Shown one piece after another: positions 21,361-31,749 of a stretch of 64,000 nucleotides of DNA; positions within the stretch are counted from its first letter, which is position 1, and each line of letters begins with the position of its first letter. The notes under the pieces were generated by a model. The model saw only the letters and a list, made by a program, of their open reading frames with translations, was not told where the DNA came from and made no database searches. Source of the DNA: Tetraselmis striata (lineage: Eukaryota; Chlorophyta; Chlorodendrophyceae; Chlorodendrales; Chlorodendraceae); the NCBI GenBank assembly GCA_006384855.1, contig VCJN01001552.1, forward strand, positions 310,001 through 374,000, given 5' to 3'. The position numbers and the translations under genes are program-made.

Positions 21361-24102
21361 ATGGGTTGCCGCTGTTTGGTTTATACGCTTATGCTGCTGG
21401 CGCTGTTTCCACGTGCCGGCCCGTACGCCGCCGCGCGGTCTTTTCGGCTGCCGGAGCGCGATCGCGTTTTCAACAAGGCGCCGCGAGGGGATTCCGATGC
21501 GCAGCTGTCGACGCTGCCGAACAGGGAGACCCAGGCACTGAGGCTTCCGCAATGCGATTTTCAGACGCCCTCGAAGCTACGAAAGAAACCGGTGTGTGAA
21601 CTCTGTGGGCCCGGACGGCCCGGTGGATTGCGGTGCGCCTGGTGATGGTCGCGGAGGTGCCGTCAGGAGCCGTTGCAGAGCAGCCGCCAGGCACTCGTTT
21701 GTGCAGACTCGCACTGCAACATGTGCCACTGATGTGCGCCGCGCAGGATGTGCCGCACGCAAGGTTCTTCGACAACTACACCGAAGTCAGCTACGAAGCA
21801 GCGCGGCGATACCGCATACAGATGCAGGTACGAGTACTCGTAGCGTTACACCACTGAGCAATTTTAGGGCCTGTGCCGTGGTGGTATATGTATAGGTCCG
21901 GAAGACCGGTAAGCCTTGCTGTTTCATTCCTGCCGGCTGTCTGATCGGCGTAATGTCGATGACATGGCAACGGAATCTGCATCTCTTGCACATTGCTGTA
22001 TACTACAGACTCAGCGCTCCAGGAACCACAGCAGCTTGGCTTCACTGATATTGCTCTAGCTGTGTGGCAGGAATGCGTGAGATATTATGATTAGAGCTCA
22101 CACAGGCTGGCAAGCTGTGCTGAGCGACATGCCGCTGAGAATGGTGATTCTGATTTGTGATGCACCGCAGCTTGGGGAGGGTGTCGAGGGCACTGTGGTG
22201 GGGGCAGTGGATGTTGCTACCGGCACAGAGGTGGCAATTAAAAAGGTGAAAGCTGTTCAGTGTATGACTGCCTCAGTACTCTTTGCGAATTGTCACAAAC
22301 TAGATAATGCAATGATAATGCAAGCGGCGCAATACTGATTGCTCCTCTGCCATCTGCCCTTAGTTGACAGACGTAACGCGGAACTATCACCATGCCAACA
22401 GTATTCTCCGACAAGTAATGCTCGCCAATGGCATGGCCGGGCTATGTGAGCTGCCCCTCTTCCCAGATGTTCATGCTCCTGCACTTTTTGACAATGTTAT
22501 GTTTTCAACTTGACCATGATGATGTAGCTCGGTGTGACTTCGGCCTTCTCCTGGGGTTGCGCAGGCGGGGTGGTTCAAGTGAAGCGATTCATCCCGCCTG
22601 CAAATCCGGGCAATTTCACCACCCTGTTCATCGTCATGGAGAGGATGGCTGGTGACATATTCCACGTGCGGCCAGCCCTCTCCTTTCCTGCTGCAAGGCC
22701 CCTTATGCATACAGGGACTGACGCTACTGTCACAGGAGCGCGGCCTCACACGGAGACTCGATCTGCGGACACAGAAGTGGCTGGTGTACCAGATGCTGTC
22801 CGCCCTGCAGAGCATGCATGCAGGTATTGAACCCCCCCCCCCCCCCCCCCCCCCCCTTCTCCCTACTCTGCCTCTGCGCTGGCTCCCCATCCTGACCCGA
22901 CTTGGGGAAGTCCTTCCCTCGCCCTGTCTCATAAAGAACTCCGAAGGAGAATTTTACTGCTGGGCAGCATGGTGTGCTTTGTGATTTCAGTAATTGAAAA
23001 CTCTGCCGATGCTTCCAGCTGGCTTCCTCCACCGGGACGTCACGTCCACCAACGTGTTTGTGAAGTCCGACTGCTCGGTGAAGCTTGGAGACTTCGGGCA
23101 GGCTAGTGTCATCAGATCGTACACAGTGAGTTCCCCATCCGCTATTTATAAGTTGTATGGGCAGCACTTGACCAGCGCCGGATCGATTGGCCTCTGTCTT
23201 AGGTGGATACAGAGCATTCGCGTTGGATACCAGTCCATGCCATAGAGAGTGCGTGACAAACTGTGCATGCCCATTTTTGCAGCCCGAAAACTTTGGAGAT
23301 AGGTCAATGAACATACCACCACAGACCAACTGGATTGAAGACCCAGCAGTTGATGTGTTTCATATGGGCAAGACAATTTTAACCATGGCTTGCGGCGAGA
23401 TTCGGATGTATGAGCAAAAGGATAAGCACAACTTAATTCGGGCGATGCTGAAGGAGCATGGCAAGCCACCAGAGCATGTGCTCGGCAAGGTATTCTAAGC
23501 TCATCACCTTACCTCCCCCCCCCCCCCCCCCCCCAAACCCTGACCTTCAACACTGGCGCCTTTGCCATGAATTGCACTGCATTGACATTCTTGCCGCTGG
23601 CGAGCTTGCCAGCTCTCTCCTTCTGTGATGGATGTCATCCACAGCACTGCAGATAAGGACGAGGAAGGTCCGACATTTGAGTCACTGTGGCCTGAAGTGC
23701 ATCCTGATATATTGCACCTAGCAAAGCGCATGTTGCTGTGGGACTTGAGCAAAATTCCCTCCGCCGCGGATCTGATGCTGGACACTATCTTTGATGAGAT
23801 CATGGACCTGCGCGGTCCAAGGGTGGGCCCTCAGGTGCGGTACTGCGGCGTACAGCTGGCACCGCCGAGATGCGGCTTCTACCAATCTGCCATCGAAACC
23901 TCCTCAGTATCTCCGAGTCTCTGATATGCATTGAGCACTAGGCTGTGCCGGTTTCCTGCCGCAGGATCTGGCTGCAAGACCTTGGAACATACGCCGATCT
24001 CTCGGTGGTGGGAAGATCTTCAAGGCGCTAAGCAAGGGCATGGGGATCATTGATGCGGACGAGCTGCTGGCAGATGTGCCGGACGTGAAGCACGCGCCAT
24101 AA
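21361..24102 (+). CDS. Signal-peptide protein kinase 2, ten exons, 443 aa
   Basis: Exons 21361-21591, 21747-21827, 22171-22245, 22364-22445, 22565-22665, 22736-22823, 23019-23125, 23283-23489, 23613-23834 and 23965-24102 join in phase at GT-AG borders to 443 aa. Residues 1-23 are a signal peptide (CLVYTLMLLALF core). The kinase domain follows: glycine loop LGEGVEGTV, Lys128 in VAIKK, HRD with Asp226 and Asn231, DFG with Asp244, and PPQ in place of APE. The alpha-C Glu, present in the paralogue as ILREVML, is Gln146 (CAA at 22412-22414, ILRQVML). The salt bridge to the VAIK lysine would be lost, so this copy may be weakly active or a pseudokinase. All nine introns match the positions in the gene at 8098, so the two arose by duplication. 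Intron 6 carries 25 Cs starting 8 nt after the donor; intron 8 carries 20 Cs. Confidence 0.85.
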
Positions 24103-24214
24103 GACTTCCCCACTTGAACATGACCACTCATAACAATCTAATTTGGATTGCCATACTGAGCCCGACTGGTTGTACTTCACAGTTGCAGATACGGGTATGT
24201 ATATGGGTATATGT

Positions 24215-24219
24215 ACAGG

Positions 24220-24252
<33 letters not shown>

Positions 24253-24305
24253 ATGTGTGTATGGGTGTGTATATTTAGATGTGTACATAGGTATATATAT
24301 AATTG
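24215..24305. repeat. TA/TG microsatellite
   Basis: (AT)n then (GT)n with interruptions, after the kinase 2 stop codon. Confidence 0.9.
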
Positions 24306-24936
24306 GATCAAACAAATACATCCTACATTTGCTATCAATTGCACTCTGTTCATCTAAAGTCGGATTGGTGTTGTATGTGTCAGTTAGCCGGTGTTACTCA
24401 AATCCTATCAAGATGTTTCACCTGATCAAATTGCGCATAATCATGGACGATAGGCCGCACCAATACGGATTCTCTGGGCTGCGACAATGGGACAATTATC
24501 CACGCTTTGATTTCCTAGGTCTACCCTCACTACAATATTATCTAATTCGCTAGTCTTGAATCATCATGAATGACGACCATAAGTCCAGGCTGCCCAGGCC
24601 GGGCGATTTGCTCGGGAAGCTTCATTGTCATAAACGATGTGCAAACTGCAAATGGAGGAGAGGGGGCCAGGTTGTGCGGTAGTCCTGCAGTGCCGCTGCC
24701 TCGTGGAACTCTTCGACACTGGCACGGATAGAGGTCCTCACCGTCACGTGGAAAAGGACCAACCACTGCCATAATTAATCAGAGAATCATTGTTATGACC
24801 ACGATCCAATCGAAGGCCCCCTATTAATATGGTTCTGATTTTAAAGTACTCTGCCGTCAGGTGGACTGTGCAAATGTAGCGCTACGGTGCCACTATGTGT
24901 CGCCATTTGCGAGTGCTGCCGTAGGAAACCTTCATT
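24306..24936. other. No gene recognised
   Basis: No conserved ORF on either strand between the microsatellite and the TIR element. Confidence 0.5.
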
Positions 24937-25835
24937 CCCCTACCTCTTGGGTTGAGCGGAGGAAAAGGAGGACCGCGTCCGAAATCGCCTGGAATACGAG
25001 AGAATCGATACCGGTCGCAACACGGTTTTATGACGGATTTTTAGGCGTCCTCCGTCCGTCCTCCGTCATACGCGCTTCGTGTATGAACCGTCATACGTTC
25101 GGTGTTCGCTCGTTTGATTTCACGGTACAGGTACGAGTACGGCTCATTTCTGAATGGATGCGCGTGTATTCTAGCCCAGGCACGTCATATATCCGTCTGA
25201 TACGCCAAATAACGCGGTACCGCAGCGCGTTTTTACTGCTGAATCAGCAAGCCAGACGTGCCCGCCTCTTTTATTCTTTCAGCGACTATACGGTGGTCCA
25301 AGTATGTGCTGTAAAATGAATGCTGTAAAAGGGGGTCGCCGCGGTGCGGGGGCAGTCCGCCGACCCGGGGCCCGGCGTCCGTCGACGGACGGGCGACGGT
25401 CGAACGACGGCGTCCGGCGTCCGGTGCCGGTACAGGCGGCGGGCATGGCGATTCGCGCCGTGCCCGCCACGTAGACCTGACGACCGGCCCGACCTGCGCG
25501 GCCTCGTGCGGGATGCGGGCCGCCTGTAGGCGGCTTGTACTGTAGTGCTGATCTTGTAGTGCTGCTTTTTTTTTGGGGGCGGTAATACAACTTTTAGCGG
25601 TGGGTTGGGTACTGGCCTTTTTGTAATGAACACCAGTAGTCAGCGGCCCGCTTTTACGCGGCTTGCAGATTTAATCTGTTTTCAAAATTAATACGTTTGT
25701 TCTGAAAAATAAATTACTGACAAATCTAACGCTAAAAGCAGTATTACTCGGAAACAACAGCATTACAAGATCAACACTACAAGCCGGCTAAAAGCGGCCC
25801 GCATCCCGCACCAGGCTCAACCCAAGAGGTAGGGG
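24937..25835. mobile_element. TIR element, intact 0.9 kb reference copy
   Basis: Ends are CCCCTACCTCTTGGGTTGAG and its inverse CTCAACCCAAGAGGTAGGGG. It has no transposase and is therefore non-autonomous. The same element at 25860-35728 has been expanded by nested insertions, so this copy serves as the empty-site reference. The right 300 bp is a smaller palindromic unit (25506-25811). Confidence 0.75.
25506..25811. repeat. Palindromic MITE-like unit
   Basis: Left arm begins GTGCGGGATGCGGGCCGC and continues GCGGCTTGTA...GATCTTGTAGTGCTG. The right arm is its inverse, ending GCGGCCCGCATCCCGCAC. Arms are about 60 bp. A second copy flanks the YR element at 30397-35562, and a diverged relative lies near 63637-63960. 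Confidence 0.7.
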
Positions 25836-26315
25836 CACCTCCACAAATCCCGCTTAGTTCCCCTACCTCTTGGGTTGAGCGGAGGAAAAGGAGAGCCGCG
25901 TCCGAAATCGCTTGGAATATGAGAGAATCGATACCGGTTTCAATACGGTTTTATGACGGATTTTTAGGCGTCCGTCCTCCGTCCGTCCTCCGTCCTCGTG
26001 TGCTGCGTTTTTGATCTAAACTAGTTTATGGGGTTTCCCTCCTTGATCTAACCGCTTTTTAGCTACAAGTGTTGCTCAGTGGTACGGAAACTAGCTAGGC
26101 ATCCGTTGTTGCGCCCTTTTTGGGTGCATCACGAGTAGACATATGAGCAGCCAGAACAGCTGAGCCTGCCATCTTCTAGTTTTCGCTGCGTTCCACGCAG
26201 CGATGTAAAAACTGTCTCGTAACTAGTTGCGAGCAAGGTCACCCCAGGTTGTTCAAGACCACACCCGGCTCGCCATCCGAGTGTGATATTCTCGTCCGTA
26301 CGTCCGTGCGTTACT

Positions 26316-27227
26316 ATGTCAGATGGAGAAGAACCCGTCGCTGAGCCGACGCTCAAGTCGTTGCAATCAGATGTGCGTGCATTGGCTACGGCTGTAGCTC
26401 AACTGACGGCTCGTGAGCGTGTTGTTGATGGAGAAGGAGCACATGGCTCTCGCTCCGGGCAGCGCATCGCGGGACAGCCGACAGGCAGCGGGGGAGCCGC
26501 AGAGCGCCCCGACTTGCTAGAGCTAGCCCAGAGCGGCCGTGTCGGAGCAAAATCCGTGAGTGCCGAGGATGACTACCTCGCGGTGCCAGAATTACTGCGG
26601 AGAGCAGAGTATGGTTATGAGGCCGTTCGACCGGTCAGCCGAGTGCCTGGACTCTTTCCCTTGAGCACCGACCTAACAAACGAGTACCTCAAGCAGGATG
26701 ACCGGCGTATGCCGGCCCAGGAGGAGTATTTGTGGATGTCGTGTCTCGGGGCCCACATGGCCGCGCTTTTCGTGGCTCTCGACGAGCTACTGCCCTACGT
26801 CCCTGCCACCAACCAGGACTTCACCCCCTACCTCGCGAGAGCTCGGAACCACGCCGAGGCCATCGACAAGGCGTTTCGGTTTCGTCTGGCCTTCCTGCGG
26901 AGGCTAAATGAGATCAAGCGTGTGCACGGTGACCAAGGTGTTCTGGATGTGCTGCGAGCCCAGCATTTTCAGCCTGCTTCGGAGCATCTGGGTTCCGCGA
27001 TCTTTGGGGACCTCATGCGGGACTACGAGCGCCGTGTCTTCGAGGCGACCGTTGCCAACAACGCGAAAGCAACCGCTACTGCTCGAGTGGTGGCTGCAGC
27101 TGCCGGTCGCGGGGTGGGCGAGGACGTGGCGGTGGACGGGGGCGTGGCCGCGAAGGTGAGCACGATTGACGGTGTGGGGCGCCTTTCGTCGGAGCTGCTG
27201 GAGCTTTGCGAGGCCACCTTTCGGTGA
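26316..27227 (+). CDS. Gag-like protein of the Gag-YR element
   Basis: About 300 residues from MSDGEEPV. The start is supported by the same start in the copy at 53856. An N-terminal coiled segment (LKSLQSDVRALATAVAQL) is followed by a helical body with PVSRVPGLFPLSTDLTNEYL and FRFRLAFLRRLNEIKRVH, and an Ala/Gly/Arg-rich tail. Similar helix-rich first-ORF proteins occur in PAT/DIRS-type elements and are presumed nucleocapsid-like. Assignment is by position and composition, not by a recognised domain. Confidence 0.6.
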   Translation: MSDGEEPVAEPTLKSLQSDVRALATAVAQLTARERVVDGEGAHGSRSGQRIAGQPTGSGGAAERPDLLELAQSGRVGAKSVSAEDDYLAVPELLRRAEYGYEAVRPVSRVPGLFPLSTDLTNEYLKQDDRRMPAQEEYLWMSCLGAHMAALFVALDELLPYVPATNQDFTPYLARARNHAEAIDKAFRFRLAFLRRLNEIKRVHGDQGVLDVLRAQHFQPASEHLGSAIFGDLMRDYERRVFEATVANNAKATATARVVAAAAGRGVGEDVAVDGGVAAKVSTIDGVGRLSSELLELCEATFR

Positions 27228-27699
27228 CCGCCGCAAGACGCACCCTTGCAGCTCAACGGCGAGATGAGCGCCCCGTGTTAGGGCCTGACCCCCCCACTTT
27301 ACAGACTTCCTTTAGACCTTCCTCGGTGCGGCGCTTCTCACAGCTACAGCCGAGTGCGGCTCAACCATCCGCACACCTGCACATGGCGGCTCAACTAACC
27401 GCCTCCCGTACCATTCCACCACTGCGTCCGTCGGTTGTTACACTACGTGTTACAACTGGTTCGCAACGACCAAGTTTCGCGCGGGTACGTTACGCGCGAG
27501 ACATGCGCTTCGAGCGCGAAGGGCGCGCAGGGCGGCCCTCTTACCTGAACCTAGCCCCGCAAACCCGTACCGATGCTACTGCAAACCCGTCCAGCAGCTA
27601 CCGGCCAACCGCCGGGAACCTAACTGCTGCTGCCGAGTACTTTGCGAACAGTAGTCGTACCGGTGGAACTCTGTCAGTAAAACGACGCACTTACGTAAT

Positions 27700-28840
27700 T
27701 GACGAGCCCGAAGCTGTCGCTCCCTGGGCTGCTTCATTGCGAGCTCGGCTGCAGGACGCGTTCGGCTCAGACGAGCTGGGCCAGCGGACGCTCGACCTAC
27801 TCTCCAGCTCCCTCAGCGCTCAGACACTCAAGAGCTATGCCGGCCGGCTATCTCAGTTCGCGGAGTTTTGTCACGACTCCAAGAACATCAGCCCGCTGGA
27901 GGCGACTACTGCGACCGTCGTTCGGTACGTTGCCTGGATCGGCGAGCGGGGGCACATCGCCGCTAAGTCATTGCAACCTTACCTGTCTGCGATCAACACG
28001 TTCTTCGAGCTGCACAACCTCGACCCAATCGCCAAGGACAGCCTGCACTTAACTTCAGCAAGGCGTGGGCTGATGCTGCGTCAACGCCAACTGGACGCCG
28101 CCCCTTTGCGTGTCCCTCTGCCTGCGGATGTGGCTTACCGCTTCGTCACAAAGGCCGAGCTGATTGTGTCTGCTCCCTACCCACAGTACCACCACAACTT
28201 CCGGGCCCTCGTGGCCTCGGTTGTCAACTTTATGTTCTTTGCCAGGGGCCTTACTGGCGTCTCCTGTCGAGTGCGAGACGTGCATGTCGACGACTACAAC
28301 ATCACCCTGCAAGTGTACCGCGAGAAGGGTCGCGCTGGCCGACGGGGACCCGACGACCTGCGCGTACTTCTCCTTCCGGTGTCCGAGCACCCTCGAGTGG
28401 CACGTCTCTTGCACCACTTCATCGACAACGTCCAATCTGTCCCCCTGGTTACTGTTGGCTTGGCTACATCAAACTTCTGGGCTGTCACTGCGGCCGAGCA
28501 GTCAAAACCTTGGACTGCGGCTACAATGTCAGACTGGCTGTCTGCAGCCATCAGTCTAGTCAACGCTGCCCCCCCTGCTGGCACTTCCTAGACTTCACAC
28601 AGTCTTCGCAAGGGCGCAGCTTCTGCAGCCAACGCCATCGGAGTGCCATTGTCCCACATTCGCTACCAAGGCGGTTGGGCCACTAACTCTGACGTCGTTC
28701 TGGACTACATCGACCCCAACGTTCTTCCTTCACCTGGCGCATGGTTCTTCTTTGGACACATCGCCCCCTCCGCCACTTCCAAGTCCAACAGGACTCCGCA
28801 ACGGTGGCCTTCCCAATGCCTCCTTCATGACTTGGCGCTA
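27700..28840 (+). CDS. Tyrosine recombinase of the Gag-YR element
   Basis: A phage-integrase-like recombinase. Its N-terminal SAM-like domain holds TLKSYAGRLSQFAEFC and YLSAINTFFELHNLD. The catalytic half contains VNFMFFARGLTGVSCRVRDV (first Arg region), HSLRKGAASAA (the H-x-x-R box) and RYQGGW with a downstream Tyr in DVVLDYIDPN. It would catalyse integration of a circular DNA form at short identical sequences without target duplication. The copy belongs to a fossil element with about one break. Confidence 0.75.
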
Positions 28841-29589
28841 CCTCTTCTCCGTTAATCCACCGCTCTCTCCGTTCGCTCAAGACTGGCAAAACCAGACTCA
28901 ACTTTGAAATGATCTAAAATAGTTTATGGGGTTTCCCTTCTTGACCTAACCGCTTTTTAGCTACAAGTGATGCTCAGTGGTACGGGAACTAGGCATCTGT
29001 TGTTGCGCCCTTTTTGGGTGCAGCACGAGTAGACATAAAAGCAGCCAGAACAGCTGAGCCTGCCATCTTCCAGTTTTCGCTGCGTTCCACGCAACGCCCC
29101 CCCAGACTCCGTTTTCCCTCCACGCTTTCGCTAAACCATCCTGCCAATTTCGGCTCTTGACCGTGTAAAATACCCTGCGCGACCTTTTTGGCAAAACCAG
29201 ACTCAACTTTGAAACGTGAATGAACCGTCATACGTTCGATCTGTGCTCGTTTGATTTCTAGGTATTCCTACTACAGTCCGTTAAAATCATGCGACTAAGA
29301 CGAATCTATCGTGAATTATAACGGAAACATACTGCAAAAATCACGAATGTCCTCCGTTCGTCCTCCGTCATACGCCTTTCGCGTATGAACCGTCATACGT
29401 TCGGTCTTCACTCGTTTGATTTCACGGTACAGGTACGAGGCGGGTAAAGTTCTGAATGGATTCGCGTGTATTCTAGCCCAGGCACGTCATATATTCGTCT
29501 GATACGCCAAATAACGCGGTACCGCAGCGCGTTTTTACTGCTGAATCAGCAAGCGAGACGTGCCCACCTCTTTTATTCTTACATCGACT

Positions 29590-30005
29590 ATATATATGCG
29601 GTTTTTTAATTACATGAGGGCTTTCACAAAAGCGCACTACAAACAGAACTAACTTCAACTGTGAAAGGTTGCCAGCAAAAGAGAGACATAAGCCTGAAAC
29701 CAAGGTCGAGCAGGAGGACAGGGAGCCAAGAACCAAGAAGGAGCCAAGGGAACCACGAAGTCACTTAGCTGCCAGGGACCAAAGGGACCCCCGCCCCGGG
29801 GTAGGCTATCAGCCGCGGCGAGGACGCTTGCAGCCAATGACCCGGGTCATAGCAACACATGCCGACGAGCGACGCGACGCAGGCGCAGGAGTACCATCAC
29901 GTGCCGCACGCGCGGACGCGACCCCGCCAAGAACGTTGTCTGCATGTGCCATGTTGATGAGCAAGGAGAAACGGCGGCGCCACGCAGACCGCAGACCGGC
30001 GACCG
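29590..30005. mobile_element. Small insertion in the nest, about 410 bp
   Basis: Absent from the reference TIR copy. It is bounded by TATATATGCGG on the left and TATATATACGG on the right, where the reference has a single TATACGG, which suggests a duplicated target. The inner sequence has a purine-rich plus-strand frame with many Lys/Arg/Glu. No known family. Confidence 0.5.
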
Positions 30006-30733
30006 CGTATATATACGGTGGTCCGAGTATATGCTGTAAAGTGACGCTGTAAAAAGGGGTCGCCGCGGTGCGGGGGCAGTCCGCCGACCCGGGGCCCGGC
30101 GTCCGTCAACGGACGGGCGACGGTCGAACGACGGCGTCCGGCGTCCGGTGCCGGTACAGGCGGCGGGCGTGGCGATTCGCGCCGTGCCCGCCCCGTAGAC
30201 CTGACGACCGGCCCGACCTGCGCGGCCTCGTGCGGGATGCGGGCCGCCTGTAGGCGGCTTGTACTGTAGTGCTGATCTTGTAGTGATGCTTTTTTTTTTT
30301 TGGTAATACAACTTTTAGCGGTGGGTTGGGTACCGGCCTTTTTGTAATGCACACCAGTAGTCAGCGGCCCGCTTTTACGCGGCTTGCAGATTTAATCGTT
30401 GTTAAGTACTTAACTGAGTCTAGTCAGACGACGGACCGAGTTGTGCGGTCGAACGACTACCACCTGGAAAATATAGCACAGTAGCCAGTCATCGGCTCTG
30501 TCTAGAATCTTCCAGGATGGGACAGTGAGCAGCGGACTCGCGACCGCACCAGCTCCCGACCTGTTTCCCTGCCTGCCTGCAGCTACTACTTAGCCAACTG
30601 TCTAGACCATAGCGCTCATCCCTTTTGCTGTTGCGCTTCACGCACCAGCAATCGCGCGGCACCTGTGCCGCGAGGGGAAGCGATCCTTGGCGATATTATA
30701 CGCCTGCGCTAGCACGACGCCCTGCGCACGGCA

Positions 30734-31700
30734 TTGTCATGGCTCAGTATGCCTGAAAACTCCGGTGACGCCCCTAGTGGCCTAGCCGAAGACCGCATCG
30801 CCGCGCTGGAGGCCGGTTTCGCGGGGCTTACGGAGCTTCTGGAAGCCCTACGAAGTGACCTTCAGCGGCCTAGTGGTTCTACTCCTACCGAGCCCCGCGC
30901 GCCCGCTAGTAGCGCTGCCGCGGCGAGCTCCCAGCACGACGCACCGGCTCGCGCAGAGCAGGTTTCCGTGCCCCAGCCCCAGCGCGGTGGCCCTAGTGCC
31001 GCTGCCCCTTCCTTAGTCTGGGAGGAGTGGGCTCATTTAATTCCCCGGCTTTTCAGTCCAGCCCAGTCCCGGCCTCTCTCCGATTCCCCAACTGTACGAC
31101 ATCTCATCTGACGAGGCGCACCGCCAGCTCATCGCGCGTCGGCACTGGGCCACTTTGGATCAATACCGCTCTCTGTACTGCTTTGGCTTCTACGATGCGG
31201 TGGCCCACGCGGCTCTCTGCGAGGCGCTCGCGTCGATTAAGAGAGCGGCAAGCGCGGCGCAGCCCCCTGGTGAGGAGGACCTTCGCCTCCTTGAAGCGGG
31301 CGTGGCGGCCTACGACGCCTCAAATAAACACCGGCGCGACTTCCTGGCGTTTATCCGCCTCAACGCGTCGAACGATGCGGATGCGCGGACCAAGACAGTC
31401 GCGCAGGTGGTTCGCCGCAGCCTCCTCAAGCCCGGTTTCGCGGACTATGGTTCGGAAGCAGTGGCGCAGCTCAGCGACGAGCTTTTGCGCCGCGAGGCCG
31501 AGTACAGCGTCACGGCGGCGGCAAAGGCAGCCGTACAACAGGGCTTCGGCGTGGGACCAGACCCCAACGAGGAGGAGGACAACGACGACGAGCCACCATC
31601 CAGAGCGCGACGGCGCCGGCCCTCCGGACGCCGCCCACGCCCAGACTTCCGCCCCACAGCCGACGACGCCGACAAGGGCAAGGGCAAGGGCAAGGCCTGA
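30734..31700 (+). CDS. Gag-like region of the PAT/Ngaro-like element
   Basis: An acidic coiled N-terminus (EDRIAALEAGFAGLTELLEA) is followed by a helical body with LYCFGFYDAVAHAALCEAL and a tail of acidic then Arg-rich sequence ending in a Lys/Gly run. A related N-terminal part occurs in the truncated copy at 51099. The role is presumed to be RNA binding and particle-like assembly, by analogy with other DIRS-order elements. Confidence 0.5.
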
Positions 31701-31749
31701 CGGTGCGGCCCGCCGTTCCGCTTCGTTACCACGCCCCTCCACGTTTCTG

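Larger units (their letters stand above)
26001..29214 (+). mobile_element. Gag-YR element with split direct repeats, best copy
   Basis: A tyrosine-recombinase element of about 3.2 kb. Layout: A1 repeat (about 26011-26205), Gag-like frame, YR frame, B1 (28884-28909, GGCAAAACCAGACTCAACT), A2 (28910 to about 29097), and B2 ending with the same phrase (29189-29214). The A1-ORFs-B1-A2-B2 arrangement is that of PAT/Ngaro-type YR retrotransposons, yet no reverse transcriptase or RNase H is recognisable between the frames. It looks nearly whole, with about one break, and is probably young. It is inserted in the TIR element at 25860-35728. Confidence 0.8.

Noticed and set aside
24143-24553. Open frame with YIYIYI and CVCVCV runs
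   Set aside because: Translation of the TA/TG microsatellite.
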